This document shows, in pieces, positions 33,741 to 46,047 of a DNA stretch of 64,000 nucleotides (position 1 is its first letter; every line of letters begins with the position of its first letter). A program made the position numbers and the translations under genes. Below the pieces are notes generated by a model. That model had not been told where the DNA came from. It worked only from the letters and a program-made list of their open reading frames with translations, and did no database searches. Source of the stretch: Pectinophora gossypiella (Eukaryota; Arthropoda; Insecta; Lepidoptera; Gelechiidae); the NCBI RefSeq assembly GCF_024362695.1, contig NC_065425.1, positions 7,011,001 to 7,075,000 on the forward strand, read 5' to 3'.

Positions 33741-36700
33741 TGAGAAATGGAGATGAGCAAATTAATGTAAATCCAAATTGCTCTATGTACAGATGTCGTA
33801 AATAATTCATGGTGTAATTTCTTTAAGTGTTTAAGATTGCGAAGGTTGTGGTTGTAATGACTTTCTAATGTAGAGTTTCGTTACAGCTTTGTTTGAAGCT
33901 ACCATTTCTTTTAAGTTATGTAAACCAAGTTAAAAATACTTTGCAGAGAGTCATATAGGTACTGTACATAAGGTAACATAACTTTACGCTTTTAACACCA
34001 GGTTTAAGGATCTATGGGGTATGAACCCTCAGCACCTCCAACCAAATAGTAGATCCAAAGACCTGCCACTCATAAACCCCTCCAAAGAGAATATAATAAA
34101 GAGATAAGTAATATAAAAAACAAAGTCTAGATTTATTGAGGAAAACCTGAAGGATTAAAAACTAACCTTAGTCCTTAGTCTTAGTTTACTATATATATAT
34201 TTCCTAACTGAATGAATTAACAATGGTGCAGATTCTAATTGACAAAACTTTTTTTTTTGGTCTGACAGATGTAAAAACATTGCTATCTTTCACTAACGAT
34301 GTGCTTAAGAAAGAGAGTGTCATTGAACTGGCAAAGTAATTTGAAATTAAGTTTGTGTCTTCCTAAATTGGCACTATTATCTCTCCAAATCTGCTGCGAT
34401 GCCCCATAAGGATCACCTTATGGTTGTACCGCGGCGAATCAATAACGTGTGAGCATTAGTCGCGGAGGCTTTGATACTGGTGCCCGACTGCGAAGGCTGT
34501 ATGGACAGAACTTGGTATGTGGTCACTTTTTAAATGGACCATGGGCTCATATAACTAGCCTGTAAACGAACCCTGTAAACTGTAATGATAAACCAGTGAC
34601 ATATCATGGCCTCTCTAACCTAACCTGAAGAATTGACAGGTCCAATTTTTGAAACAAATGACATATCACCCCTGAAAAAGTGTTGATTGTAAAGGCAAAA
34701 AGTTGTCAATAGTTACCCATTTCGATAAAGAAGTCACCTACTTACAGTCAAACATGAGATAAGGTATTAATAACATAATATGATTCCGATCATTATCATC
34801 TCCCCAAAACAAAACACATAAGCTAAAATAAAATGAAGTTTCACTATTATTTTCAGAAGTTATAATAGCATTAATAAAAACAAGATTAAGAATGTTTCGG
34901 ACCACACACATCTGCGACTAATACACGCCAGATTATAATATGTTATATAATCTGTGACATGGTACTTTATTATCGCGCATACATAGTGGTTACCACTTTC
35001 TTTCTCTAAATAACAACCAACCAGTTAGAGTTTTAAATAATAAAATACCCGTCGCATAATCAACTTACACATTTAAACTGGAGTCAGTAATCATTTTCAC
35101 ACTTCGCAACTGCCGACGGCAAACAGAAACCGCATCTTTTTGTAACTCGCCGAACGAAGATTACAAAGAATTACAAAAAAATATTACAATTGGATAAATA
35201 CATTCTAGGAATTCTAACCTAATTTGGGGCCTCACTCGACTCATTAAAAAGACATCAACGCGCACGATTTTAAAGTAGTCGAAACACATTTTTTTACATA
35301 TAAAATCTCCTTTGATACAGATAATCAAATTGATTAATAAGAACACGAACATCTGCCACAACATATTAGAAACCTCATAACACCGAGTTTATGTTTCGCG
35401 CTCCCCACAGAGTCCGCGCGATAAATCTTAACGGCGATGTCATTTTTATTTTGCATAAATAAAACTAAATTATAACAGCCCTTTGGATCGCCCGGTAGCC
35501 GCCGGATAATATTGTAACCAATAACAAAAATAAATTAAAGAAAAAACGTGTAAATGGTGGGAGAAAAAAGGCTTGATATCAAAGAGGCCGCGGTCACGTA
35601 CTGGTTATGATAGGAACAGCGGGTGTTGAGTCGCCCTAGCCGGAAAATTAAAAATAAAAAGACAATTTCCTTTTTTCAAACTCATCTCTTGGATTTTGGT
35701 CCCTTTGATTTGCTAATCTTCTTTCTTCATTTGTTTGGAGGTAAGACTCCATTAGCTTTTTAAATATCTCTAAGTACAAAAACTTTTGCTTTATACTCAA
35801 AATAATCGTTTTCTTTTTTTGAACAAAATCTAAAATTATCAAAAAATAATTATCTACTAAATATTTACAACGAAGATTCTCAATGACGCTTCATTCATTG
35901 AGAGATATTTCGACTCATGTTTTGTGGTCTACTCAAGACAACAATATGAACAATTCTACTAAACGTTTTACTCTACAATGACCATCGACGAGTCATTATG
36001 AATGTCCATCTTTCATACCATAAGCATAGAAGCGATGTACTCTGTTGTTTGTGGAGATAGTTAATGGAATCGAAGGTATTGTATCGGTCATTCACGACAT
36101 CCGTTAGTCTGTATGAGTGTGTTTTCCATTGATCTGTCATGTCGACACGGATTAAAATGCACGGTTTGGTAATAAAATATTATAATCAAATTAGTAGGTA
36201 ACTTAGTAAATAAAATTGACATTTAGTATTAAACGAAAATATTGTTCCCCTAAAAAAATAATATCTATTGACTATACAACAAATCGTAAAATAACAATTT
36301 TCTTCATACCTACTCACAAGAAAAAAGTATGTTTTAATTGATTTTAAGGGAAGTTTATATAATAAAATGAATTGTTGGCCAATTTCTCTTCATTCTAATT
36401 ATGCTACTCTCCGATGACGACAAGCCGGAGACGTTATATTTCATTGACTAAGTTCTACATGATAGTGTTACTAAGAAAGAAGCAATCTCTATAGAAATCA
36501 CCATTCACATTCCGACACATAGTCCAGTGGACAAGCGCAACTGCTTTGTAGAGGCCGCGGCTATTAAAGTGCGATTAAGCCGGGGCCTCCGAGACGAACT
36601 GGCTCCCACTTTCGATTTTACAACTGTCTAAAATCGAGCCTCGAATTGTTATTTTTATTCTGTGGTGTGTAGCGAGCTTTATTCTAATCTTTGTATTATT

Positions 36701-39114
36701 ATAATAACATATTTAGTGTACCTACTTATTAATTTGTCCTGTGGTTTGTGTCAGTATTTCGAGCTATGTATGTTAAAATAATTTAGTTTTCTGATGATCA
36801 GGGAATTGGCATCGGTTTGTTCACGTTTCTCTTTCATAGTCTTGGCACGCCCCGGAGACTTCATACAGCCTCACATTGACGTTATCGTACACGCGCATCT
36901 GCGTAGTCAAGTCTAAACGTAATTATTATTCCTTATTCTATGATCTTGGTTAGATTTCAACAAAATATATTCTTACTGAATAGGTTACGCTTGGAGGCGA
37001 CAAAATATACGATAAATAATAGGTAACTCGTATTCAAACTTCGTTTCAAATTCCTGTCTTCCAATGTAGATTCTTATTAAGTAATAGTCTTTAAATAAAA
37101 CCGCTACAATATCGCAAGTATATTATCCTAATTATACATTTAAAACAGTCCCGTTCAAAATTCCGCATTTCACGAAAAGCACATCAATAATGATATAATC
37201 CTATGAAATCCAAAATTGTGGCTTGACTTTAATATAAATTGAATTAACATAATTATGCGAAAAGCGACGTTAATTCTTTCGTGGCAAGTCAAAGGAAGCC
37301 GGCTCATTTAGTGCTAATTTAGTGCTTTTTAGTGTTTTAATGCCATTCGTACAATCGGCCTTATAAATAATAATAAGTTATTATAAAAACAGCAAATTAA
37401 CAGTTAAAGTACATCTATTTATCGTTCATTTTTGATTGCGTACATTCGAAGAACTGTAAACTGCACTTATAGAATAAAACGTCCGGTTATTTCTTATAAT
37501 TATAAATTAAAACGATATTATGTTCCCGCAATTATCGTGAAAAGTCGTAAAAATTATAATTATAATTTCATTTCATTAAAACGGCAATTATCTTTATAGA
37601 ACTTAGATTGAAAACCTTCGTAATTACAAGTACATCACTAAAATATAAATCTGAAAACACCCTCGTGTAGTGACCACAGTTACAAGTTGTTTGAAGACTG
37701 CTTCAGTCTTTGTTAGGGCCATTTCATCCTATTATGACATTAGCAACATTGATGTGAGATAATTTGTTAGTCAACGTTTTTTTTTGTAATCGTGAGCCCA
37801 TGGGTCAATCACTAGACCAGAGAAGCTGACTTCTGGCCTGCGGTGATAGTGGTGCATAAGACTTTTGTATTTATTTATTTTAATCATTAATTGTACACAG
37901 GATAATACAGAAACACAATATGACAACATGAAGATAGACGAAAAGCACTTATTTTTAACAGATTTTTCTTCCATTAGGCCTAGTGGTACTAATATTAGTA
38001 GCGGCCTGGCGTAGTAGGGTGCGTAGGTCTTGCAAAAGAAAAAACTTTTCGTCTTGACAAACTAATATATATCATAAATCCTGATGATGATACAGGATAG
38101 GCTGCTTCTAGGTATATTCGTTACGGCTGTGCGCAATGCAATAAATTATTAATTTTAATGGTAATTATGTTATAAATTTAAGAGTTTACCAACATTATAT
38201 TAGTATAGTTTTACTAATATTGCCTGACTAACTAGTTACATACATTAAACTCACGCCTATTTCCCATCAGCGGAGACTATAGAATTTAATTTGTTTCAAA
38301 CGTGACATACATCTCTAAACTAACTTTTTGGTAATTTAATTAAATTCACTGTTCCTTCACCCATCTCTTTACAGTTGGTTAGTACGCCTTCGTAATTAGA
38401 TAAAGATTAATAGCGCCCACAACCACAGGTTGCGTCGTAAAACTAAAATCCGACTGAATCAAAATCACGTCTTTAAGCTCAAATTACGTTTTAATAAATT
38501 GACTTCGCAACTTGGTATCATGATCGTTAATAAATTACTTGTTTATTGTTATACGATATAACTAAAGCCGTAAAGCGGATAAGAATATTGATTTTTAGAA
38601 TTAATTCCTTCTAATAGTCAAGCTTTGATTGGCATCGTTTTATTGACTGTTTGATAAAAAGTTGAAATGCAACTTTTACTGTTTTGAGGCAGTAAATAAT
38701 TCATTTGTAATATCACATAATGATGTCACATATAACTGGTCATCGTATCTCAGTTTGTATCTTTATAGGTGGGGTATTGCTGAGTGGGCTGTATAGACTG
38801 CTTGTGGGTATAAAAAGAGTTAATAGCGATTAAAAATACTTGCTTGTCAGCTACAATGTGTACGTCAATCAGTTAATGAACAAAATCCCTCTATTAAGGA
38901 CCTATGTGCTCTTTATGTTCTGTTTAATTGACATTGACAGTGTCATTAACTGATGAATAAAATCCCTCTTTTATGCACATAATATATTTCGACTAAAATC
39001 CTAACCCCGCGTCGTCATCTAAGATCTCCCGTAGCTCAATACATTTGATAGCTATCAAATTTCATTCACACCCTATTAGCATTTAAAACATTCCAAAAGC
39101 CCTAAGAAGCCGGC

Positions 39115-39190
39115 AAGTGACGTCATCATAAAACAATGGCGGCGGCGGTGGAGATGAAACGCGCCGCGGTAATGAAAGAACGCCTTAACA
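39115..39190. promoter_or_regulatory. CRE plus YY1/Pho-like motif cluster
   Basis: TGACGTCA, a palindromic CRE/ATF site, lies at about 39118-39125 and is followed by AACAATGGCGGCGGCGGTGG, a YY1/Pleiohomeotic-type core (GCCAT inverted). GC-rich GCGCCGCGG follows. Functional meaning is inferred from motifs only. Confidence 0.28.
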
Positions 39191-40189
39191 TGTTTAAAAG
39201 ACATTACGATGATCGGGTCTAGTTTAAAAACGATAATTTTGTTTTTACCTCGGGCCGTGTGAAGGAAGTAATAACCCGACTAAATTATGCGTGTTTGGGG
39301 ACCTATATAGACGGCAGTTGCGTTGTGTGTCTGTAATTTAGCAATGTAATCGGTAGTAGTTTGCGCCCTGATTAGTTTTGCGCCCTGTCCGTGTTATGCG
39401 GCACCTCTCGAGCTTCTGTTTAATCGTAATTGGAATCTCAGGTATCTGTCTTAAGCTCTCAGTGTAAACGAATGAACTTTAGTATCTGCGCAGAATACAA
39501 TTTGGATACCTATTACATTATAGTATTTTACTTATGGTTATTAATACTTTTAGGACATCAGTCCATAGGCGATGTTCTGATTCCAAGTGTCGTATATTAT
39601 GATAGGAAGGGCAAATACTCTCAATTTAAATAAGAAATTACCATTTTTTTTATATGCAAATTCTAAGCTAACAATATCATAGCCCCATCTAACGCCGACC
39701 CTGTTAGGTTTAATAGCCAATCGAGTTTGTCCGGGTAATAAGATGTTAAGCTAGTTTTTACGCGTAATTGGCGGGAGGTAATAACAACTCAATAGATAGA
39801 AAGCGCGGTTTCTCAGCTCTATGTTATATGTTAATCATTGTTTTGAAATTGAACTTCTAGTTTTGATATAATCAGTAAAAAACCTGTAATAAAAATATTT
39901 TGATTGTGAAGCGTAACGGTACTTAAACCTGGATGGACAAAAAATGAATATACAGGATGCAAGTGACATCAAAACGAAAACTTTGATGATACAGACCATA
40001 ATCCTGAATTGATTTCAAGTAGAATTTTCCATCGCAAAAAAAAAACAGTAAATCTTGCATGAATTTTCTGACAGGAAAATCCACATGATATCAACTCAGA
40101 ATTATGGTCTGAATCATCCCCCTCAGTATTCGTTACGATGTCACTAACACCCTGTATATTGGAGTAAACTTGAACAGAACACAAGCTCA

Positions 40190-40270
40190 CGACTTAGTTC
40201 ATCTTGCGATGGATGTGCCTTTGCCTACCCCAATTGGGATAAAGTCACGAGCTAATGTTATGTTATGTTG
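40190..40270. repeat. Dispersed repeat family H-related copy
   Basis: TTGCGATGGATGTGCCTTTG, CCTACCCCAATTGGGATAAA, GTCACGAGCTAATGTTATGT. It is close to 15728-15785 (GCGATGGATGTACCTCTGCC, TAGTCGTGAGTTTATG). Confidence 0.5.
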
Positions 40271-41189
40271 GATTGCTGAAGACTAACCGAACCAATCAGC
40301 TAACTTGGAAAAGAGGTACTAAGCAAATTGTAATAATAATTATGTATACGTTTTTATTATAAAATACCAGATAATATTTTGTATTTGTCAGAAAATAAAT
40401 TTAAAGCTCATGTGAAGCTTACTTTATGTAAAAAAAGCTTATTATAAGATTAATGATTACCTAAAGTAAAAATGGCTGGTATTAAATGTGTTCCTCTAGT
40501 TATTAAATCACTTGTAAAAGATGTGTTGCTGTTGCAGTTTCGAAATTTTAATGACGTAAATTCAAAAATGTTACATTGACCTTTAACAAGTTTATCTATG
40601 ATAATTATGTTGAATAAATAATTCTGATATCTGAAATACCTTTGAAAGTACTAAAGTGTAAATGCATTGTAAGAACTAGGTACTTACCTAATTGTCGCCT
40701 CTAGCAAGTGCCAGGGGGCGATACTAGTCTATTGTTACTGTGACAACTTAACCGGCTCGCGACCGTAGTTAGACTTGACTGCAACATGCTAAGCCACAAT
40801 GTTACTGTTACAGTGCTAGTTCAAAATCGGGAGATATTGGAAACGACTTATTTTCCTCTGACGACTTATTAAACTGGGTATGAACTTATGAAGTTATTAA
40901 TGTTACTTTGACTCTTTAACGCAAAATAATGCATTATTTGCAATTCCGGGTTCTTTTTAAATACCTATAAACAACTTCGTAATGCCGACTAATCCTTATT
41001 GGGGTAAACAATAAAACTATCATTCATAGAAAGACAGCTGGTAGCCATTGTTAATATTGGTGTCCTAGGATACACATAAGCTCACGACTATATCCCAATC
41101 GGGGTAGTCAGAGGTTCCATTTCGAGATGAATTAAGTACCAACACCTCACAGAGCTTTCTGTTAGACCAACGACATCTTCCTAGGATAT

Positions 41190-41245
41190 TTAAACTTGAT
41201 GAGGCTGGTATTCCACCTCATAACCCACACGATGAGAAGAAGATT
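41190..41245 (+). mobile_element. 3'-end fragment of SINE family B
   Basis: Only the last part remains: TTGATGAGGCTGGTATTCCA, the AACCCACACGAT motif and AGAAGAAG. It sits about 220 bp before another fragment of the same family at about 41468-41558. Confidence 0.7.
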
Positions 41246-41467
41246 TAAACTTTATAATAACTACAATTAGACCATACAATAAGGATGAATACTATGTATA
41301 GAACGGCAACTGCAACTGTCCGCTCCCCACCAGCGGCGGAGCCCCCCCCGAACATAGTTTAGACTTGAATTCTTGAAGGTATTCTTCCATATTGCAACCA
41401 ATACAATGAGTGACTTTCCAGGTTCCCCAAACACAATATAGATGGCGCTTCTTCTATCGCCTATTAT

Positions 41468-41558
41468 TGGGGCCTTTGGCGGCTCAATAGTAATCCATGA
41501 GGTTGGCATCCATGAAGTTGGTACTCCGCCTCACAACCCACACGATAGAAGAAGAAGC
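41468..41558 (+). mobile_element. SINE family B tail inserted in MITE F
   Basis: GGGGCCTTTGGCGGCTCAAT, GTTGGTACTCCGCCTCACAA, CCCACACGATAGAAGAAGAA: a 5'-truncated copy of the family B tail. CTATTATT before it and CTATTTTC after it may be a diverged target duplication. It lacks CTGACACCAGGG, present in longer copies. Confidence 0.7.
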
Positions 41559-41664
41559 TATTTTCTGATTACAAAATTATTCAAAAATAATATGATGTAA
41601 TGGAAGAGGCATGTATAAAAATAATTGTTGTTTGATATTTGAATCAGATATGGTATAGAATTCT

Positions 41665-41781
41665 CTCTTCTTCTTCGTTGTTCTCTCACTGCTGAGGATC
41701 GCGATCACAGGTTATGGTTTTCCACTCGGTACGGCTATATGCTGCGTGGACCGCCCTCTGTATGCTGCCGCCCACCGTCCA
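41665..41781 (-). mobile_element. (GAA)n-tailed retroposon (family G) with 10-bp target-site duplication
   Basis: ATAGAATTCT is duplicated perfectly at 41655-41664 and 41782-41791. On minus the element ends in GAACAACGAAGAAGAAGAG. The body (CACTGCTGAGGATCGCGATC, CACAGGTTATGGTTTTCCAC on plus) matches 26665-26790. The duplication proves it inserted into MITE F. Confidence 0.85.
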
Positions 41782-41962
41782 ATAGAATTCTACTTCTACC
41801 TATATTGCTCCTGTTTGTTTTGATCAGAATAATAATTGTGGAAGATGTGTCGTGCCTGCGCGTAATAACAAAGGTCATCATTACCTAAAAACAAAGATAA
41901 AAATATGCATGTCTGTTATCCATGAAATTAGAAGGTTAAAGAAGAAAAACAGTTTCTCTAGC

Positions 41963-42185
41963 CATGTCAGGACCCCGATACCGACCCCGCCGACGTGGTC
42001 GACGCTTTCCCTCAATCAGCGCTTATCGCTATCGACCCACTATGGTCGATTAATTTTTTCAAATATTTTTCCTCTCAGACGACGCCCTGAGCCGAGGTTC
42101 GCGCCCAACTGGGCACCCTCAGGCCTGTTGTCTTAAATGTTGTACCAAGTGAGAGCCTTCAGCGCTCCCCATTTATCTGCGCCAT
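41963..42185 (+). mobile_element. Copy of the poly-A retroposon, nested in a MITE
   Basis: Plus-strand copy of the 23792 family, from TCAGGACCCCGATACCGACC through GAGCCGAGGTTCGCGCCC to AGCGCTCCCCATTT. The 3' end is deleted or merged with the host element, so its right boundary is uncertain by about 20 bp. It is the third insertion in the inverted-repeat element at 41406-42217. Confidence 0.75.
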
Positions 42186-43116
42186 CTTTGCGGAAATTAG
42201 CCTGGAAAGTCCCTCATTAACTGGACGACTAATGAATGAATGAATGAAATATTTTATTTTCAGATATTTATCCATATTTTGTTAGTAATAGAAGATTATA
42301 TCTAAGTTAGTAAAATTTATAATTTTCATTGGATGTCACATGCATGTACATCCAGTGAGTGAGGATGGGACTGTCCATCCTTTGTGAGACCACCTTCAGG
42401 AGACTGTTTCTGCTGCCCCGCACTCGCCTAATATCCCGTCTCGCTTTCCCAGTCTGTCCGTTACACGAATTATCGTACTCCCAAGATTAGCTGCGACTGT
42501 CGATTACGTACATCGTCAGACGGGTCTAATGAGATGCCCGGAGCATTCGTGATCTCCCGTGTGTACTAGTCTTAACTGCACTTCAAGCAGTCTCTAAGTA
42601 AGTATATGACAGATTTTTCCTAGTCTTAGGGCCTTTCTCCACTTGCTGATAGCCTTGGTAAGTGTCTGATAGCAATATTATCTGTTAGATAAGTTCTAGA
42701 TGGAGTATCAGACGTTTAGCTGTTCTAATTTAGTGAATAAGCTGCGGTAAGTCGAAAGCAATACCACAGTACAATGCGAAAATGTCTTTTGACAATTTGT
42801 GGCTCTACTTACCCACTAAGCCAGCCCAGTATACACGCCCGTAATCCCTAACGGGGTGGGTAGAGCCACAAGTAATCGAAGATAACGTAGTATGGGGCAA
42901 ACTAAGATGTTTTTGGAACAAAGAATAAATCGACAAGAAAAGCAGCTGACCGTACATAGAATACTATGTTCTGTTTCTCCCAGAAGAGTATAGAGATACG
43001 CTTACCCAATAAATAAAAGGGATTACGGGTAAATTAATATCTAGTAAGTCATAATCACAAATTTTAACATAAATCTTCTCATGACTATCTTAGACCCGAG
43101 TTATAGACAAGTAGGT

Positions 43117-43404
43117 ACAGTCATGAGTAATATAATGTACCCACTTTAGGACTCTGTCGCACTAACATATTTGACATTTAGTGAGACTTACAGTTCAATT
43201 TGTCAAAAAAGTTAATGTGACATGGTACCAAAGTGTATACATATTAATGCTAGTGACCGAACAGTCATGAGCAATATCATGTACCCACTTTAGAACCCTA
43301 TCGCACGTATCATATTTGACATTAATGAGACCTACGTTTTAATTTGTCAAAAAAGTTAATGTGACATGGTTTCAAAGTGTATACATATTAGTACTCGTGA
43401 CCGT
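43117..43404. repeat. Head-to-tail duplication of a 144-bp unit
   Basis: Unit 1 is 43117-43260 and unit 2 begins at 43261. Both start ACAGTCATGAG and share TGTACCCACTTTAG, TTTGTCAAAAAAGTTAATGT and AAGTGTATACATATTA, ending GTGACCG. Differences between units are scattered single bases and small indels. No coding frame. Confidence 0.85.
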
Positions 43405-43857
43405 ACATCATTGTAGTGCCAAAAAGCAAGTGAGAAACCGATAGTGTATACTTGCCCTATCAGAGATATCTTCATTATACAACTGAGGAACTACAACAGA
43501 ACTTTATATCTCAACTCTCAGTCTTATGCTCATAAGAACAGGGACTTAACTAGCATCTACCTTGTAAACCTCAATAGAACAACATTTCGGTTCAATAGGA
43601 ATAATAAATTCTAAATCAAGCGAATAGGGACGAGTTTTGCATTCAGTCTAGAACAAGTCAAGGTGAGGTCCGTAATGACTAAGTAGGTGTCATTAGCCGA
43701 CTGAGATGATTAGGAATACTAGGTATTAATCTAGACTATCTATACTTATAATAAATCTGTAGAGAGGTCAATTCTGTACATTAAATATTTTTTCAAAATA
43801 ACTATCAGGGGGTGATAAGTGGTCGATACTGATGCCAAAAATGCAATCAGTAAAATT

Positions 43858-43860
<3 letters not shown>

Positions 43861-43898
<38 letters not shown>
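43861..43898 (+). repeat. (GTCT)n microsatellite
   Basis: An uninterrupted run of 9.5 GTCT units. A 73-codon minus-strand open frame passes through it and reads as a TDRQ repeat, a by-product of the microsatellite. Confidence 0.95.
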
Positions 43899-43988
43899 AC
43901 AGAGACCGCGTCGAGCGGCGAATCGCGCGGTGAATTCAAGTATATAGGGATATAAGTAAGCGTTCACGTCACGCAGAAGTTATCAGTG

Positions 43989-44230
43989 ATGTGCCGTTCG
44001 TGGGAATGTTCCCACTTTGAAAACTGCTGGGAGGCAATAAAAAGGCGCAAAACTTATGTAAAAAGAGCTTTACCTTACCTTTAGGCAGTCATCACAGTAC
44101 CTTTAGGCAAATAAGACCATAGTACAAGAAAGAACAATTTGAAAAAGAAAAGAAGCCAATGTCCTTACTATGTAAGTGTTTTTACTACGAGAACGTTCCC
44201 ACTTTGGGAATATTCCCGGGAACGGCACAT
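43989..44230. mobile_element. MITE-like element with GTGCCGTTC ends (242 bp)
   Basis: ATGTGCCGTT at 43989-43998 and AACGGCACAT at 44221-44230 are perfect inverted repeats. The inversion extends to about 26 bp through GGGAATGTTCCC / GGGAATATTCCC. The interior is AT-rich with two ACCTTTAGGCA repeats (about 44075-44110). The target duplication is unclear. Confidence 0.62.
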
Positions 44231-44684
44231 GACTGGTTGTTATAATAAACAAGTCCTTATGCTTGTTTTATAGTTTAAAATAAGATTTTTAACGCTAAAT
44301 CTGGATAGATAATTATTACTTTGAATACCTTAGTGTTTTATACTTACCATCTGTTGTCGAAATTCGAAATCTAAATCATAATAATTTATAATTTTATTTA
44401 TTTATTTTATATTATTTATTCCGATATCAAACAGCATTTACCATAGGTGTTTGCTTATATATTATGCTTCTACAAATACAATATTTATTATCTAATTAGC
44501 CCTGTTTTATGAGTTCGACACAGTAACAAGTGTAGCGATTTGCGTACAATGTAACATTTATACGAGCTGTCTGTTTAGCACGCGAGACTTACATGCGAAC
44601 TGTGTTACTGCTATTAATTAATAATGTACTTTATAAAGTATTATAAACTCATTGTAATTATTTATTTGATGTATGCATACATAA

Positions 44685-44785
44685 ACTCACGCCTATACCC
44701 CATCGGAGGAAACAGAGACTATGGAATTCCATTTGCTTCGATCCTCACATTGCTTCCTCCACATTCATTCATCGATGCATATAAA
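44685..44785. repeat. Dispersed repeat family H copy
   Basis: AAACTCACGCCTATACCCCA, TCGGAGGAAACAGAGACTAT, CCTCCACATTCATTCATCGA. Relatives occur at about 25645-25770, 38245-38400, 41070-41170, 40190-40270, 15715-15785, 32115-32170 and 42828-42875. They share a CCCAAT(C/T)GGGGTAGNCAGAG-like stretch and have no coding capacity. Confidence 0.5.
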
Positions 44786-44969
44786 TATTGTGCTTGAGAG
44801 ATAATGTAGAGTCTAAAAAATTGGCCGCCTATTGTACTAGGTACCTAACTGATTATAATTGTTTATTTTTTATGTTTATTTTAAGTGCAAAAAATAGTTT
44901 TTTTGTAATTGTATTGTTTAAGTATATAGTAATTTGTTAAAATAAAGGCTGATAACGTGCAATTTATTT

Positions 44970-45076
44970 ACCCTCAGGCCTTGTGTCTTAAATTTTGTAC
45001 CGAGCGAGAGCTCTATTTGTCCGCCAAGTAATTAATGCAATTTGCAGTAAATCTACAATAAAACACGCCAAAAAAG
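44970..45076 (+). mobile_element. Deleted fragment of the poly-A retroposon
   Basis: It begins CCCTCAGGCCTTGTGTCTTA, loses the GGTGAGAGCCTTCAGCGCTC part by an internal deletion, then continues TTGTCCGCCAAGTAATTAAT and AAATCTACAATAAAACACGC to a short A-run. Confidence 0.7.
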
Positions 45077-45750
45077 TGTACACCCTAATATTTAAAGTAC
45101 TTGTATTTAAGGTGTTTAATTGTACCTATCACTTTGATCTAACAGAAAGCTCGCCGAGGTGTTTGGTACTTAGTGAGCTTTATGTAGTATTTAAGTTTTG
45201 ACTCTACCTACCCTAATTAAAAGGCAGAGTTTATATTGAAGTTTAAATTGGTATGTATTTAAAATAAGATTTTTTAAAAGTACAAGCTTTGATATAAGCC
45301 ATAGGGCTTCTTTCCTAAACATAGTCTTTCAACTTGTTAAAATATAATTTAATCGTTTTCATCTACAAAACAAGTATGAATAATTTCATTAAAAGTAGAC
45401 TCGTGCGTCTTTTCAACTCAATTCTGCGAGTGACACGTGGTCCACAAATTGAAAGCTGTCATTTCGGTCCGCGCCTTGCAATCAAGCAGTTGTCCGCAGT
45501 CTTCAGCCCAGCAGCGGTCCGCACTTGAGGTAATTTGTCGCGGTAGACAGTCCAGTCCAGTTCTTTTGCACTTCATAATACGAAGTTGAGCTAAAAATAG
45601 CACGTTTCGTATTCTATTTTTAGGTTGCTGTATTGTTAAAATCGTACCGTTGACTTTCACAGAAACGTTAATAATAAATATTGTTGACTTGTAAGTAGGT
45701 AACTCACGCCTCTAATGCTCATCAGAGAGTGCAGAGCTACAACTTATCTG

Positions 45751-46047
45751 CACCTATGACCTCAGTGGTCCAGTGGTTGAGCGTTGAGCTCACGATCAGG
45801 AGGTCCTGGGTTCGAATCCAGGTGGGGACATCGGAAAAGTCACTTTGTGATCCCTAGTTTGGTTAGGACATTACAGGCTGATCATCTGATTGTCCAAAAA
45901 GTAAGATGATCCGTGCTTCGGAAAGCACGTTAAGCCGTTGGTCCCGGTTACTACTTACTGATGTAAGTAAGTAGTCGTTACAAGAGCCATGTCAGGGGCC
46001 TTTGGCGGCTCAATAGTAACCCTCAACCCACACGATAGAAGAAGAAG
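45751..46047 (+). mobile_element. tRNA-headed SINE family B, full length, 9-bp target-site duplication
   Basis: The tRNA-like head has box A-like TGGTCCAGTGG and box B GGTTCGAATCC. The shared core CACGTTAAGCCGTTGGTCCC follows, then a family-specific tail GGGGCCTTTGGCGGCTCAAT and a (GAA)n end. ACTTATCTG is duplicated at 45742-45750 and 46048-46056. The tail differs from family A although head and core are similar. Confidence 0.88.

Larger units (their letters stand above)
32960..41180. other. Eight kilobases of intron without SINE A/B/5S copies
   Basis: AT-rich with islands at 33595-33740 and 39115-39190 (listed). Other items: an 8-bp hairpin CCATAAGG/CCTTATGG at 34404-34423, a GC-richer spot at 36545-36610, and minor family H fragments (38245-38400, 40190-40270). 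All open frames are short and featureless. Confidence 0.35.
41406..42217 (+). mobile_element. MITE family F carrying three nested insertions
   Basis: F ends are ATGAGTGACTTTCCAGGTTC at the left and GCCTGGAAAGTCCCTCAT at the right. F segments (about 41406-41465, 41560-41664, 41782-41962 and the end from about 42186) align in order with the 400-bp copy at 55104. Between them lie a SINE B tail (about 41468-41558), a (GAA)n-tailed element (41665-41781) and the poly-A retroposon (41963-42185). Confidence 0.78.

Noticed and set aside
33518..33760. A coding exon on the minus strand
   Set aside because: Low-complexity Ala/Gly/Arg translation without a domain; two frames are open at once because of GC bias. 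Kept as a candidate regulatory island instead.
43861..43898. A CRISPR array or other spaced repeat
   Set aside because: A simple tetranucleotide repeat; no spaced direct repeats with unique spacers exist anywhere in the window, and the organism is an animal.
43746..43967. A protein with a TDRQ repeat
   Set aside because: The repeat is simply the translation of the (GTCT)n microsatellite at 43861-43898.
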